22,150 bases of DNA from Microbacterium sp. (GTDB taxonomy: Bacteria > Actinomycetota > Actinomycetes > Actinomycetales > Microbacteriaceae). Both the position numbers and the translations under genes were made by a program. Shown in pieces: positions 1 to 7,599 of this stretch (position 1 is its first letter; every line of letters begins with the position of its first letter). The notes below the pieces were generated by a model. That model did not search any database and was not told the DNA's origin. It saw nothing but the letters and a program-made list of their open reading frames with translations. The stretch spans positions 1 through 22,150 of the forward strand of contig JAJUIM010000003.1 of assembly GCA_029267645.1 (NCBI GenBank), in the 5' to 3' direction.

Positions 1-88
1 CGAGTTCTTTCTGATCAATGATCTCCCCGGTCACGGGATCAATCATCTCGTCGTCAACGACGACATCGGTCGTGTCAGCCACGGCCAT
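1..88 (-). CDS. Hypothetical protein, N-terminal fragment (cut by window edge)
   Basis: The minus strand is open from an ATG at 88 to the window edge. It encodes an acidic peptide of 29 residues, beginning MAVADTTDVV and containing IDPVTGEIID. A strong AAGGAG directly abuts the ATG, which is too close, whereas it lies 6 nt from the GTG at 82, so the true start is probably that GTG. Short acidic openings with an ETGEI/VTGEI motif are frequent in plasmid and conjugative-element proteins, but the fragment is too short to assign. Its upstream side is cut at about 115 by the IS3 remnant, so its original promoter is probably lost. Confidence 0.5.
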   Translation of the reverse strand, partial: MAVADTTDVVVDDEMIDPVTGEIIDQKEL

Positions 89-116
89 CTCCTTACGGAT
101 CAGGCCGAACCCTCAC

Positions 117-400
117 ACACCGTTATTCAGACAGTCCCGGCCGACGCCGGCGCGTTCGCCGAGCAGTTCTTCGCCTACTACAACCACGAGCACCGCCACT
201 GCGGGATCGGGCTGCACACCCCCGCCAGCGTCCACTTCGGCACCGCCGGGCAGGTCCGCGCCCAGCGCCAGGCCACCCTGGACGCGGCCTACGCCGCCCG
301 TCCCGAGCGCTTCGGCCACCGCCGACCCCAGGCGCCCAAGCTGCCCGAGGCCGCCTGGATCAACCAGCCCTCACAGGAGGCCCTCATACAGACCGCCTGA
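117..400 (+). pseudogene. IS3-family transposase, C-terminal remnant (integrase core end)
   Basis: Only the last 80 or so residues of an IS3-type DDE transposase remain. The frame that ends with TGA at 398-400 contains YYNHEHRHCGIGLHTPASVH, followed by RPERFGHRRP and the ending EALIQTA. This is the rve_3-type tail of a common actinobacterial IS3 group. The N-terminal part, with the first two catalytic aspartates and OrfA, is missing. Reading the frame further left gives no transposase-like sequence, so the remnant starts at about 117-140. It was left by a rearrangement and is not functional. Confidence 0.7.
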
Positions 401-680
401 CGGAATCTGTCTCACCCGCCTTGACACTTTCCGTGTCGCCGAGGGTGGAGTGCAGTCGTCGGGAGTTGTACCAGTCGACCCATCCGGCGGTGACCCATTC
501 GACGTCGTCGATCGTCCTTAGTGGTCCTGATCGGAACGGGGATCCGTCGCGGATCGCTTCGTTCTTGAACAGCCCGATCGTCGACTCGGCGAGGGCGTTG
601 ATGCTTACGCGTCCCCGATGGAGCCGATCGACGCGGCGATGCCTTCGAGCGCGAGAGTCTCCGCCCACCTTCACGATCAG
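384..680 (-). pseudogene. IS3-family transposase, C-terminal remnant, frameshifted
   Basis: This second, unrelated IS3 transposase tail lies tail to tail with the plus-strand remnant. The minus strand reads ETLALEGIAASIGSIGDA from about 665 to 611. It then switches frame and continues NALAESTIGLFKNEAI, VEWVTAGWVDWYNSRRLHST. Family members read GDAYDNALAEST across the break, so about 2 extra bases near 603-610 cause the shift. The retained E of NALAEST is the catalytic glutamate of the DDE triad, but the upstream two thirds are gone. The usual ending after RLHS.LG is replaced by sequence belonging to the neighbouring element end. Confidence 0.7.
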
Positions 681-703
681 CTGGGTTCAGCGGTCGTCTC
701 CGC

Positions 704-1432
704 TCAGCCAACAGCGACGCCGAAGAGCAGGCCGATGAGGTAAGTCGCAATCATCGTCGCTGAGCCCATCACCACGTTCCGGAGGATGGCCCGGCCGCGC
801 GGGGCCCCGCCGAGGGCGGCGCTGATCCAGCCGGTGAGGAACAAGCCGATCACCACTGCAACCGCGGCGATCCAGACGCGATTCTCGCCAAATGGCAAAA
901 GGATCATTACGAGCGGGATGAGCCCTCCCAGCGCGAACGAGACGAATGACGAGACAGCCGCCGCCCAGGGGCTGGTGAACTCTTCGGGGTCGATTCCAAG
1001 TTCAACCTCTGCATGGGCTGCGAGGGCGTCCTTCGCGGTGAGCTCGACCGCGACCTGATGCGCGAGGTCGTCCGAGAGCCCACGCTGACGGTAGAAGCCG
1101 GCGAGTTCTTCGAGTTCTTCCTGAGGTATGGTCTCGAGTTCCCATTTCTCCTTGGCGATCAGCGCCTTCTCGGTATCGCGCTGGGTGCTCACCGAAACGT
1201 ACTCGCCTCCAGCCATCGAGAATGCGCCAGCGACCACTGCGGCGATTCCTGCCGTGGCGATCGCGAGAACGTTGTTCGGGGTCGCCGCTGCGACACCGAT
1301 CACGACGCCAGCGGTCGAGACGATGCCGTCGTTCGCTCCCAGTACCCCGGCGCGCAGCCAGTTGAGTCGCTGGCCGGTGCCCCGGTCGTGAGGTTCACCG
1401 GGATGGGCTTGGGGTGCTGTTTTTCTAGCCAT
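704..1432 (-). CDS. VIT1/CCC1 family iron/manganese transporter
   Basis: Membrane protein of 242 residues of the VIT1/CCC1 (DUF125) family. Plant and yeast members move Fe2+ or Mn2+ out of the cytosol into the vacuole; bacterial members are thought to export these metals. The opening after a polar N-terminus, GVLGANDGIVSTAGVVIGV (about residues 29-47), is the family signature. The central charged segment (about 85-145, rich in E and K/R) corresponds to the cytosolic metal-binding domain between TM2 and TM3, and three hydrophobic segments follow. The length is normal for short bacterial members. It starts 24 bp after the stop of the upstream P-type ATPase, so the two are probably cotranscribed as a metal-efflux pair. 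The exact substrate cannot be read from sequence. Confidence 0.85.
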   Translation of the reverse strand: MARKTAPQAHPGEPHDRGTGQRLNWLRAGVLGANDGIVSTAGVVIGVAAATPNNVLAIATAGIAAVVAGAFSMAGGEYVSVSTQRDTEKALIAKEKWELETIPQEELEELAGFYRQRGLSDDLAHQVAVELTAKDALAAHAEVELGIDPEEFTSPWAAAVSSFVSFALGGLIPLVMILLPFGENRVWIAAVAVVIGLFLTGWISAALGGAPRGRAILRNVVMGSATMIATYLIGLLFGVAVG

Positions 1433-1456
1433 GGCTCGGTGCCTCCATAGTGATTC

Positions 1457-3424
1457 TCAGTGGGTTCGCTGGCTCTCTCGGCCTGTCAGCGGTGTGCGCT
1501 GTGCGCCGTCTGCGTTGGCTCGCGACGCCTTGAGTTTGCGCTCGGCGCGCGGGCCGACGGCGCGCAGCGCGCCCAGGATCGCGACGAGGTCGACGACTTC
1601 TTGGAGCCAGGCCCCGAGCAACGCGGGAAGGAACCCGAACGCTGCGACGAGCATGAGACCCACGCTGATGATGATGCCGAGCCAGATGCTCTGGAGAGCG
1701 ATCCGCACCGTGTCCTTTCCCACGCGTACCGCCAGGGGGAGGGAAGCGAGGGTGTCGTACCGGTTCACAACGTCGGCGGACTCGCTCGCGGCGGTCGCGC
1801 CCCGAGCCCCCATCGCGAAACCGATATCGGCAGCGGCGAGCACCGGGGCGTCGTTGAGGCCGTCGCCGACCATGATGAGCGGCCTGGGCTGCACCGTGCT
1901 CACGATGCGTACCTTGTCGGAGGGCCGGCACTCGGCGTGCACCTCGTCGATGCCGAGGCTCGCGGCGATCGGCTCGGCAGTGGTCGCCACGTCGCCGGTG
2001 ACCATGAGCGTGCGTTCGATCCCGAGCCCGTGCAGCTCGTGGAGCGCCTGCGCAGCCTCGTCCCGCGTCTGGTCGCGCATCACGATCGCGCCCGCGAAGC
2101 GGTCGTCGACGGCGACGTAGATCGCGAGCTCCCCGGGCTCCAGCGGGGCGAGCGCGAGGGTCGGGGCGAACTCGCGGAGCCAGGAGGGCTTGCCTACCCG
2201 TACCGTCGCCACCGCACCGCTTGTGCTGTCGGACGCGAACTGCGCGGCGACGCCGTTGGTGGCGATCTCCTCGGTTTCGAGCGCTTCCAGCAGCGGATAT
2301 CCGTGCTGCTTGGCCGCCGCGACGACCGATTCTGCGAGCACGTGGGACGAGTACACCTCGGCCGATGCGGCGAACCGGAGCACGCTCATCTCGTCGAAGC
2401 CGGGCGCAGCAAGGATGCGTTCGAGCACGGGCCGCCCGGTCGTGATGGTGCCGGTCTTGTCGAACGCCGCGGAGCGTACCCGCGAGAGCTGTTCGAGAGT
2501 GCCGCCGCCCTTCACGATAAGCCCGAAGCGCGCAGCCCGGCTCATGCCGCCGAGGAACGCGACCGGTGCGGCGATCAGCAGGGGGCACGGCGTTGCGACC
2601 ACCAGCACCTCGGCGAATCTGACCGCCTCCCCGCTGGCCACCCATGCAACGCCCGCGATGACGAGCGAGAGTACCGTGAACGGCACCGCATAGCGATCGG
2701 CGAGCCGCACCACTTTCGCCTTGCTGCCCGCGGCCTGCTCGACCAGACGCACGATCTGCTGGTACTCGCTGTCTGAGGCGAGCGCGACAGCCCGCATCGT
2801 GACCGCACTCGCACCGTTCACCACTCCGCTGGAGACGCGCTCGCCCGCCACGCGCTCGACCGGCAGGCTCTCACCCGTGAGCGAGGATTCATCGAGCACA
2901 GCATGCTCTGACACGAGCACCGCGTCGACCGGTACGAGCGCGCCGGGCCGTACAAGCAGCAGATCGCCGACCTCGACGGCTTCGACCGGCACGTCCTCGG
3001 CGACCGCCTCGAGAGTTGAGCGGCCCGCCGGGGCGGCCTCGTCGCGCAGCAGCCTGGTGGCCTGCTGCGGGGCTTTGCGCAGCAGCGCGGTGAGCTCGCG
3101 CTTGGAGCGGTTCTCAGCGTAGTCTTCGAGGGCCGCGCCGCCGGTGAGCATGAGCACGACCACGAGCGCGGCCCACGGCTCACCGACGAGCACAGCCGCA
3201 GTGATCGCGGTGACCGCGAGGATGTCGAGCCCGGCGTGGCCTTTGAGGAGCTGGCGGATCATGCCGACCGCCTCCCACGCTGCGATCGCCAGCGCATACG
3301 CGCCGACGAGCCACGGGGCGGTTTCTCGGGCAGGGGTGGTGAGCAGGATCAGGCCGACCATCGCGATCAGCAGGGTTGCGAACACCAGCGGATACGCCTT
3401 GGCTGCGGCAGAAACTCGTCTCAC
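1457..3424 (-). CDS. Heavy-metal translocating P1B-type ATPase
   Basis: Protein of 655 residues, starting at GTG. It has the full P-type ATPase core: actuator TGES at 183-186, phosphorylation site DKTGT with Asp322, and hinge GDGLNDAP at about 520-527. Hydrophobic segments are at about 10-30, 37-55, 64-98, 248-290, 575-600 and beyond. The transmembrane metal motif reads ATPCPLL (Cys280-Pro281-Leu282), not CPC, CPH or SPC. The N-terminal ferredoxin-like metal-binding domain is absent. The nucleotide-domain His-Pro pair is present only as SSHVLAES (His361-Val362). The family exports transition metals at the cost of ATP; the CPL type leaves the ion uncertain. It leads a two-gene unit with the VIT protein and follows the decayed chrA. 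Confidence 0.9.
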   Translation of the reverse strand: MRRVSAAAKAYPLVFATLLIAMVGLILLTTPARETAPWLVGAYALAIAAWEAVGMIRQLLKGHAGLDILAVTAITAAVLVGEPWAALVVVLMLTGGAALEDYAENRSKRELTALLRKAPQQATRLLRDEAAPAGRSTLEAVAEDVPVEAVEVGDLLLVRPGALVPVDAVLVSEHAVLDESSLTGESLPVERVAGERVSSGVVNGASAVTMRAVALASDSEYQQIVRLVEQAAGSKAKVVRLADRYAVPFTVLSLVIAGVAWVASGEAVRFAEVLVVATPCPLLIAAPVAFLGGMSRAARFGLIVKGGGTLEQLSRVRSAAFDKTGTITTGRPVLERILAAPGFDEMSVLRFAASAEVYSSHVLAESVVAAAKQHGYPLLEALETEEIATNGVAAQFASDSTSGAVATVRVGKPSWLREFAPTLALAPLEPGELAIYVAVDDRFAGAIVMRDQTRDEAAQALHELHGLGIERTLMVTGDVATTAEPIAASLGIDEVHAECRPSDKVRIVSTVQPRPLIMVGDGLNDAPVLAAADIGFAMGARGATAASESADVVNRYDTLASLPLAVRVGKDTVRIALQSIWLGIIISVGLMLVAAFGFLPALLGAWLQEVVDLVAILGALRAVGPRAERKLKASRANADGAQRTPLTGRESQRTH

Positions 3425-3509
3425 GCTGCAAGCTTCCCAGATCGCGGGCGTCGGCGCATCGCAGGCGGGCCTTGCCTCAGCATGCTTCGGTCTCGGCCGA
3501 GGGTGTGGT

Positions 3510-4345
3510 TCAGAGCAGCAGCGCCCCCAGCCCAGCAGCTCCCAGCACCACCGCCCAGGCGGGAGCCTTCCACGCGGTCAGTGCGACGAATGCCACTGCG
3601 ACGATTACGAGAGTGCGGTCCGGTGACGCCCTCGGTGAACACCGGATCGTACAGGGCCGCCGCGAGCAGGCCGACGACTCCCGCATTCACGCCCTTCAGC
3701 GCTCGCTGCACCCTCGGGGCTCGGCGCAGCCGATTCCAGAGCGGCAGTACGCCGATGATGAGGAGGGCCGAGGGGAGGAAGATCGCGACGAGGGCGATCG
3801 ATGCTCCGAGCGCCCCCGAGGGGCCGCTCGTCGTGACCGCGCCAAGGAAAGCGGAGAACGTGAACAACGGACCAGGCACCGCCTGCGCGGCTCCGTACCC
3901 GGCCAGGAACGCGCCGGGCTCTACGAGCCCTGTCTGCACCGTCTCCGCCTGCAGGAGCGGCAGCACGACATGGCCGCCCCCGAACACGAACGAGCCCGCA
4001 CGGTAGAAGAGGTCGAACAGACTGAGTGCCGCATCTCCTGTTGCTGTTGCGAGGATCGGGAGGGTCACCAGCAGCAGGGCGAACGCGATCAGGCAGCCGA
4101 TCGAGACGCCCCGGTGCAGGCGCACCGGAAATCGATCCTCAGTCCTGGCGGGTGCCCCGGTGTGCGCGGTGCGCGCAAGGAACAGCAACCCGGCGATGCC
4201 CGCGGCGATCATTGCACCAAGCTCGCGAGCGGGCCCGGCACGAGCAGCACGAGCACCATGACCGCGACCGCGATCGTCGCGCGACGAGCATCGGGGGTGA
4301 GCGATCTTGCCATGGCGAGCACAGCGTGGGGCAAAACCCACGCTT
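3510..4345 (-). pseudogene. chrA: Chromate transporter ChrA, truncated and frameshifted
   Basis: ChrA proteins are about 400 residues with two homologous CHR domains and expel chromate. Here only the inter-domain segment and the C-terminal domain remain. Homology starts at AVLAMARSLTPDARR (about 4330), right after an in-frame TAA. It runs to LVPGPLASL, shifts frame near 4214-4222, and continues AMIAAGIAGLLFL. The core then follows: FYRAGSFVFGGGHVVLPLLQ and GYGAAQAVPGPLFTFSAFLG. A second shift at about 3617-3625, after YDPVFTEGVT, moves to a frame reading LVIVAVAFVALTAWKAPAW, which ends with TGA at 3510-3512. Each shift equals one extra base or two missing ones. The N-terminal CHR domain is absent, so the gene is dead even if the shifts are sequencing errors. 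The next 112 bp to the right hold no gene. Confidence 0.85.
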
Positions 4346-4457
4346 AGCCCGGCCCTGACCTGTCAATTCAGCGCGGGGCGCGACCGGCTGGGACACCCGT
4401 GTGGGCGATCTCGTACCGTCGACCTGCGAGGTGATAGTCAGCGTAGGCTAGCTATCC

Positions 4458-4474
4458 ATTGGTCACTGACCAAT
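4458..4474. repeat. Perfect palindrome over the 3' end of the ctaG-type gene
   Basis: ATTGGTCACTGACCAAT has two 8-bp arms around one central base and overlaps the stop codon of the CtaG-like gene (TGA at 4463-4465). The one-base centre is too small for an RNA hairpin loop unless inner pairs open, and no T-run follows on the minus strand. It therefore looks more like a protein-binding site or a mobile-element scar than a classic terminator. Function unknown. Confidence 0.45.
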
Positions 4475-5407
4475 CGAGGATCGCTTCTCGAGACGTGCCA
4501 GGTAGTCGTTGTAGCGGTTGAGGTCGTCATCGCCGTGCACGTCGGCGTAGCGGTCATGAGCACGCGCGCGGGCTGAGTCCTCGCGGAACCAGCGGTGCAT
4601 GACGTACAGCACCATGATCAGCGTGGGCGCCTCGCCGTATGACCAGGCCAGCGCGCCGGCGACCTGCTGGTCATCGAGGGGATCGAGACCCAGTGCGAGC
4701 GTGCTCTCAGCGAAAGTGCTGATCATCAGCGTGGTGCTCATCATGATGAACACACCGAAGAACGCGTGGAGGGCGGCCTCGACGAACAGGTCGATGGCGC
4801 GGGCGCCGTAGCTCATGCGCACCGGCAGCGGGTCCTCGGCGAGGACCGGGATCGTGAACAGCATTCCAACGACGAAGAACCCGATCTCAAGCCCCTGATG
4901 GCCCCATGGCAGCCGAAGCAGCGGGTCGGCGAGGTTGCCGAGGTAGAGCCCGTAGTACGCCAGCAGGTACAACGGCACCGCGAGGGCTGGGCTCAGCATC
5001 CAGCGGGCAGCGCGGCTGCGCAGCGCCCCGTGCGCGACACGCAGCACCCTACGCCCGAGGCCGCGATGCGGCGTGGCGCGCAGCAGCAGTGTGCCGGGCG
5101 AGCCGAGCACGAGCAGCGGCGGGATTGCCATCATCAGGGTGAGCTGCTGGAACATGAACACGGAGAATTGCACGTAACCGTAGCTCTCCACGCCCAGCCC
5201 CATCGTCACGACCAGGGCGAGGCAGCCGGCAAGGAAGCAGATCGTGCGAGCTACCGACCACCGGCGTCGCAGCCACCACAGGCGGATTGCCCCGGCCAGG
5301 TAGGCGACCGCGAGCAGCAGACCCAGTGCAGCGAGCGGCGATGGCGGATACGGGCCGGGCGCGAAGTACTCCAGCAGGCCCGGGGGTGGCAGCGACACGT
5401 CGTCCAC
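4463..5407 (-). CDS. CtaG-type cytochrome c oxidase assembly / copper-associated membrane protein
   Basis: Polytopic membrane protein of the caa3_CtaG family (PF09678 type), about 314 residues from the GTG at 5407; GTG at 5398 is an alternative. The open frame extends upstream into the preceding gene, but the sequence there is not CtaG-like, and the 5407 start sits just past that gene's stop at 5413. About seven hydrophobic segments are visible. Family-like stretches include FSVFMFQQLTLMMAIPPLLV, LLAYYGLYL and GHQGLEIGFFVVGMLFTIPV, and AALHAFFGVFIMMSTTLM carries a conserved His. Family members act in copper insertion into cytochrome oxidase or in copper handling. It is the last gene of the metal run, so a role in copper tolerance is inferred rather than shown. 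Confidence 0.85.
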   Translation of the reverse strand: MDDVSLPPPGLLEYFAPGPYPPSPLAALGLLLAVAYLAGAIRLWWLRRRWSVARTICFLAGCLALVVTMGLGVESYGYVQFSVFMFQQLTLMMAIPPLLVLGSPGTLLLRATPHRGLGRRVLRVAHGALRSRAARWMLSPALAVPLYLLAYYGLYLGNLADPLLRLPWGHQGLEIGFFVVGMLFTIPVLAEDPLPVRMSYGARAIDLFVEAALHAFFGVFIMMSTTLMISTFAESTLALGLDPLDDQQVAGALAWSYGEAPTLIMVLYVMHRWFREDSARARAHDRYADVHGDDDLNRYNDYLARLEKRSSIGQ

Positions 5408-5412
5408 GGCGC

Positions 5413-5748
5413 TCAGGGGCGCTCGATCTTGATGAGCGCTCCAGCGACGAGGAAGACCACGGCCGCGACGGGCTGCGCCGCCATCCACACCGGCCCCTCG
5501 AACGGCATCGGCCACGCCGGGTTCCACAGCACACAGATCGCGGCGAACACCGGGATCCACCACCACTGGCGCGCCTGAACCGCAAACCATCCGATGATGA
5601 TCGCGAAGATCGACACGACGTACAGGACGAGCATCGCCCACTCGCCTGCCAGCAGGAGCGGCGCGAGGAACAGCACCGGCGCGGCGAGGAGGCTCGGCGC
5701 GAGCGCGTTGCGCTGGTAAGTGGACGAGGTCCGCTTGGTCTTGCTCAT
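5413..5748 (-). CDS. Small integral membrane protein, DUF6804-like
   Basis: Protein of 111 residues with four hydrophobic segments (about 20-35, 38-58, 63-77, 88-106). A tryptophan-rich core reads QARQWWWIPVFAAICVLWNP. This pattern matches my memory of the DUF6804 family of small actinobacterial membrane proteins, whose function is unknown. The gene starts 3 bp after the lspA stop and its stop is 5 bp before the ctaG-type start, so it is cotranscribed with both. The ATG at 5748 is the only reasonable start. No metal-binding Cys or His cluster is visible, so any part in metal resistance rests on position alone. Confidence 0.75.
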   Translation of the reverse strand: MSKTKRTSSTYQRNALAPSLLAAPVLFLAPLLLAGEWAMLVLYVVSIFAIIIGWFAVQARQWWWIPVFAAICVLWNPAWPMPFEGPVWMAAQPVAAVVFLVAGALIKIERP

Positions 5749-5751
5749 GAG

Positions 5752-6282
5752 TTATCCGTTCTTCGCTGCGCCGACTGTGGCCGCGGTGTCCGAGGGGGCC
5801 GTGGTGAGGAATGCCCGCGTGCGCGGGAGGTCGATGGCGAGGATGATCGCCCCGATCGCGAGGGCAACGTCCGCGAGATTGCCGATGAACAGCTCTCCGT
5901 ACGCGAGGAAATCAATGACATGACCCTGACCGAACGCGGGCGGAGCGAAGAGCCGGTCGACCAGGTTCCCGAAGGCGCCTCCGAGGATGAACCCCAGTGC
6001 GAGCGAACGCATCGTGGTCGCCGAACGGACCAGAGCAACGCACAGGCCTGCAGTGAGAACCGACGTCAGGATCGTGATCAGCCAGGTCTGATCCCCACCG
6101 AACGACAGTGCGATCCCCGGGTTGAACGCCAGCTGCAAGCCGAGCAGGTCGCCCAGCAGCGGGATCCGGTCGCGTCCGCCCAGCGAGGACACAGCGATCG
6201 CCTTGGTCACCTGATCGATCGTCAGCACCGCGGCGGCAACCGTGCACCCGATGGCGAACCGTACCGCGCGGTCAGTTCTCAT
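5752..6282 (-). CDS. lspA: Signal peptidase II (lipoprotein signal peptidase)
   Basis: Protein of 176 residues with four TM segments. LspA cleaves the signal peptide of diacylglyceryl-modified prolipoproteins in the membrane. Family boxes are present: IDQVTKAI near Asp23, FNPGIALS with Asn54, and the two catalytic aspartates in GNLVDRLF (Asp109) and FIGNLADVAL (Asp138). Its start overlaps the end of the preceding gene by 11 bp, which implies coupled translation. The location inside a metal-export run rather than the usual chromosomal lspA neighbourhood (ileS, rluD) suggests an accessory second copy carried with the resistance genes. It may process a lipoprotein that is not encoded in this window. 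Confidence 0.95.
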   Translation of the reverse strand: MRTDRAVRFAIGCTVAAAVLTIDQVTKAIAVSSLGGRDRIPLLGDLLGLQLAFNPGIALSFGGDQTWLITILTSVLTAGLCVALVRSATTMRSLALGFILGGAFGNLVDRLFAPPAFGQGHVIDFLAYGELFIGNLADVALAIGAIILAIDLPRTRAFLTTAPSDTAATVGAAKNG

Positions 6283-6673
6283 CGGAACTCCGAACAGCGC
6301 GACTTCTGCGCTCTCTACGCCGTCGTTCCTGTCGCATCATGAGCACGATTCCGACGAGCGGCCCCACGAGCACGATCGGGAACATGATGCCCACAAACGC
6401 CATCAAGCCGTCCGCGCCTCGCTGAGCTGGCTTCGTCTCGTACCCGCTGGACGTCTCGCCCGGGTGCGGAGTAGGCGCGTCGTCCGGCTCGACAGTCGGC
6501 GCGCCTGTCGAGTCGGGCGAGTTCAGCATCCCGGCGACAATGTTCGTGTATCCGTCACGGGAGAAGGTTCCTTCGAGGGCGTTGGCTCCTGCGCCGAGAG
6601 GGGCGGTTACGGCCAGGCCCAGACCGACGATGATGCCGATAGCGGTTCGCCATGGCCGTGGATGTTCACGCAT
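6272..6673 (-). CDS. Small exported, C-terminally anchored protein of unknown function
   Basis: Protein of 133 residues not recognised as a known family. From the N-terminus it has: a basic start and a hydrophobic segment ending AGANA (about 10-32), which resembles a signal peptide; a polar, Pro/Thr/Asp-rich stretch with few predicted structural features (about 33-88); a TM helix LMAFVGIMFPIVLVGPLVG; and a very basic tail, RQERRRRERRSR, that would stay in the cytoplasm. The ATG at 6673 lies inside the last codons of the CDF gene (8-bp overlap) and its stop overlaps the lspA start. There is no lipobox cysteine, so it is not itself an LspA substrate. It may be an accessory to the exporter; that is inference from position. 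Confidence 0.7.
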   Translation of the reverse strand: MREHPRPWRTAIGIIVGLGLAVTAPLGAGANALEGTFSRDGYTNIVAGMLNSPDSTGAPTVEPDDAPTPHPGETSSGYETKPAQRGADGLMAFVGIMFPIVLVGPLVGIVLMMRQERRRRERRSRAVRSSDEN

Positions 6674-7571
6674 GGGCGGTGTCCTCTCCGGAGTGTGATT
6701 CGGGCTCCAGCTGGAAAGTCGAGTGCTCGATGGACACCTCGAAGTGCTCGGCCACGCACTCCTGCAATGAGCTGAGGAGAGCCGCGGTGTCGGCACTGTC
6801 CCGGACGACCACGTGCGCAGTCAGGATCGGCAGGTCGGATGACACGAGCGATGCATGCAGATCGTGAACCGCCACGACACCAGGCATCTCGAGAATGTGA
6901 CGCCGGACGCTGCCCAGATCGAGCCCAGGAGGCGTCGACTCGAGCAGCACCCGCCCGGAAGCGCGCAGCAGGATGATCGTGCGCGGGACGATCAGCGCAG
7001 CGATCACGATGCCCGCGATCGCGTCGGCCTGGTACCACCCGAATGCCCAGATGGCAACGGCGCTCAGAATCACACCGACCGAGCCGAGGGCGTCGTTCAT
7101 CACCTCGAGGAACGCGGCGCGCAGGTTGAGGTTCTGCTTGCGGCCCCCCATCAAGACGAGAAGCGCGACGATGTTGGCGATCAGCCCGACGACGCCGAAG
7201 AACAGCAGGCTTCCGGATGCGATCTCCGGAGGTTCGAACAGGCGCCGGATGCCCTCGACGAGCGCGAACAGGCCCACGGCGAGGAGCAGAGCGGCCTGTG
7301 CCAGCGCGCCGAGGACCTCCGCGCGACGCAATCCCCACGTGTGCGTCTCGGTCGGCGGGCGGTTCATGAGCTGCGCGGCGGTGACAGCCATGGCGAGCCC
7401 GATCACGTCCGTGAGCATGTGCGTCGCATCCACCAGCAGCGCCAAGCTGCCGGTGATGACCGATCCCACCACCTCAATCAGAAAGAACGAGAGCGTGATC
7501 GAGAATGCGATCAGAAGCCGGCTGCGCGGTGTCCGCCCCGCATCGCCGGCGTGGTCATGTCCGGTTCCCAT
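6666..7571 (-). CDS. Cation diffusion facilitator (CzcD-type zinc/cadmium exporter)
   Basis: Protein of 301 residues of the CDF family, which exchanges cytosolic Zn2+, Cd2+ or Co2+ for protons. It begins with a short His/Asp N-terminus (MGTGHDHAGD) and has six hydrophobic segments. The first half of the transport site is DATHMLTD in TM2 (His51, Asp55). The second half, in TM5, reads FLEVMNDALGSVGV, so Glu156 takes the place of the first His usually seen in HxxxD, with Asp160 kept. The cytoplasmic ferredoxin-like domain follows (about 200-290: MPGVVAVHDLHASLVSSDLP). The ATG at 7571 is supported by GGAGG 7 nt upstream. It lies 28 bp after the flavoprotein gene and overlaps the next gene. Confidence 0.93.
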   Translation of the reverse strand: MGTGHDHAGDAGRTPRSRLLIAFSITLSFFLIEVVGSVITGSLALLVDATHMLTDVIGLAMAVTAAQLMNRPPTETHTWGLRRAEVLGALAQAALLLAVGLFALVEGIRRLFEPPEIASGSLLFFGVVGLIANIVALLVLMGGRKQNLNLRAAFLEVMNDALGSVGVILSAVAIWAFGWYQADAIAGIVIAALIVPRTIILLRASGRVLLESTPPGLDLGSVRRHILEMPGVVAVHDLHASLVSSDLPILTAHVVVRDSADTAALLSSLQECVAEHFEVSIEHSTFQLEPESHSGEDTAHA

Positions 7572-7599
7572 GGTGTGCCTCCTTACGGTTCCCAGCCTT

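Noticed and set aside
4463..5641. Longer CtaG-type protein starting at 5641
   Set aside because: The extra N-terminus is the wrong frame of the DUF6804-like gene; CtaG-like sequence starts at about 5400.
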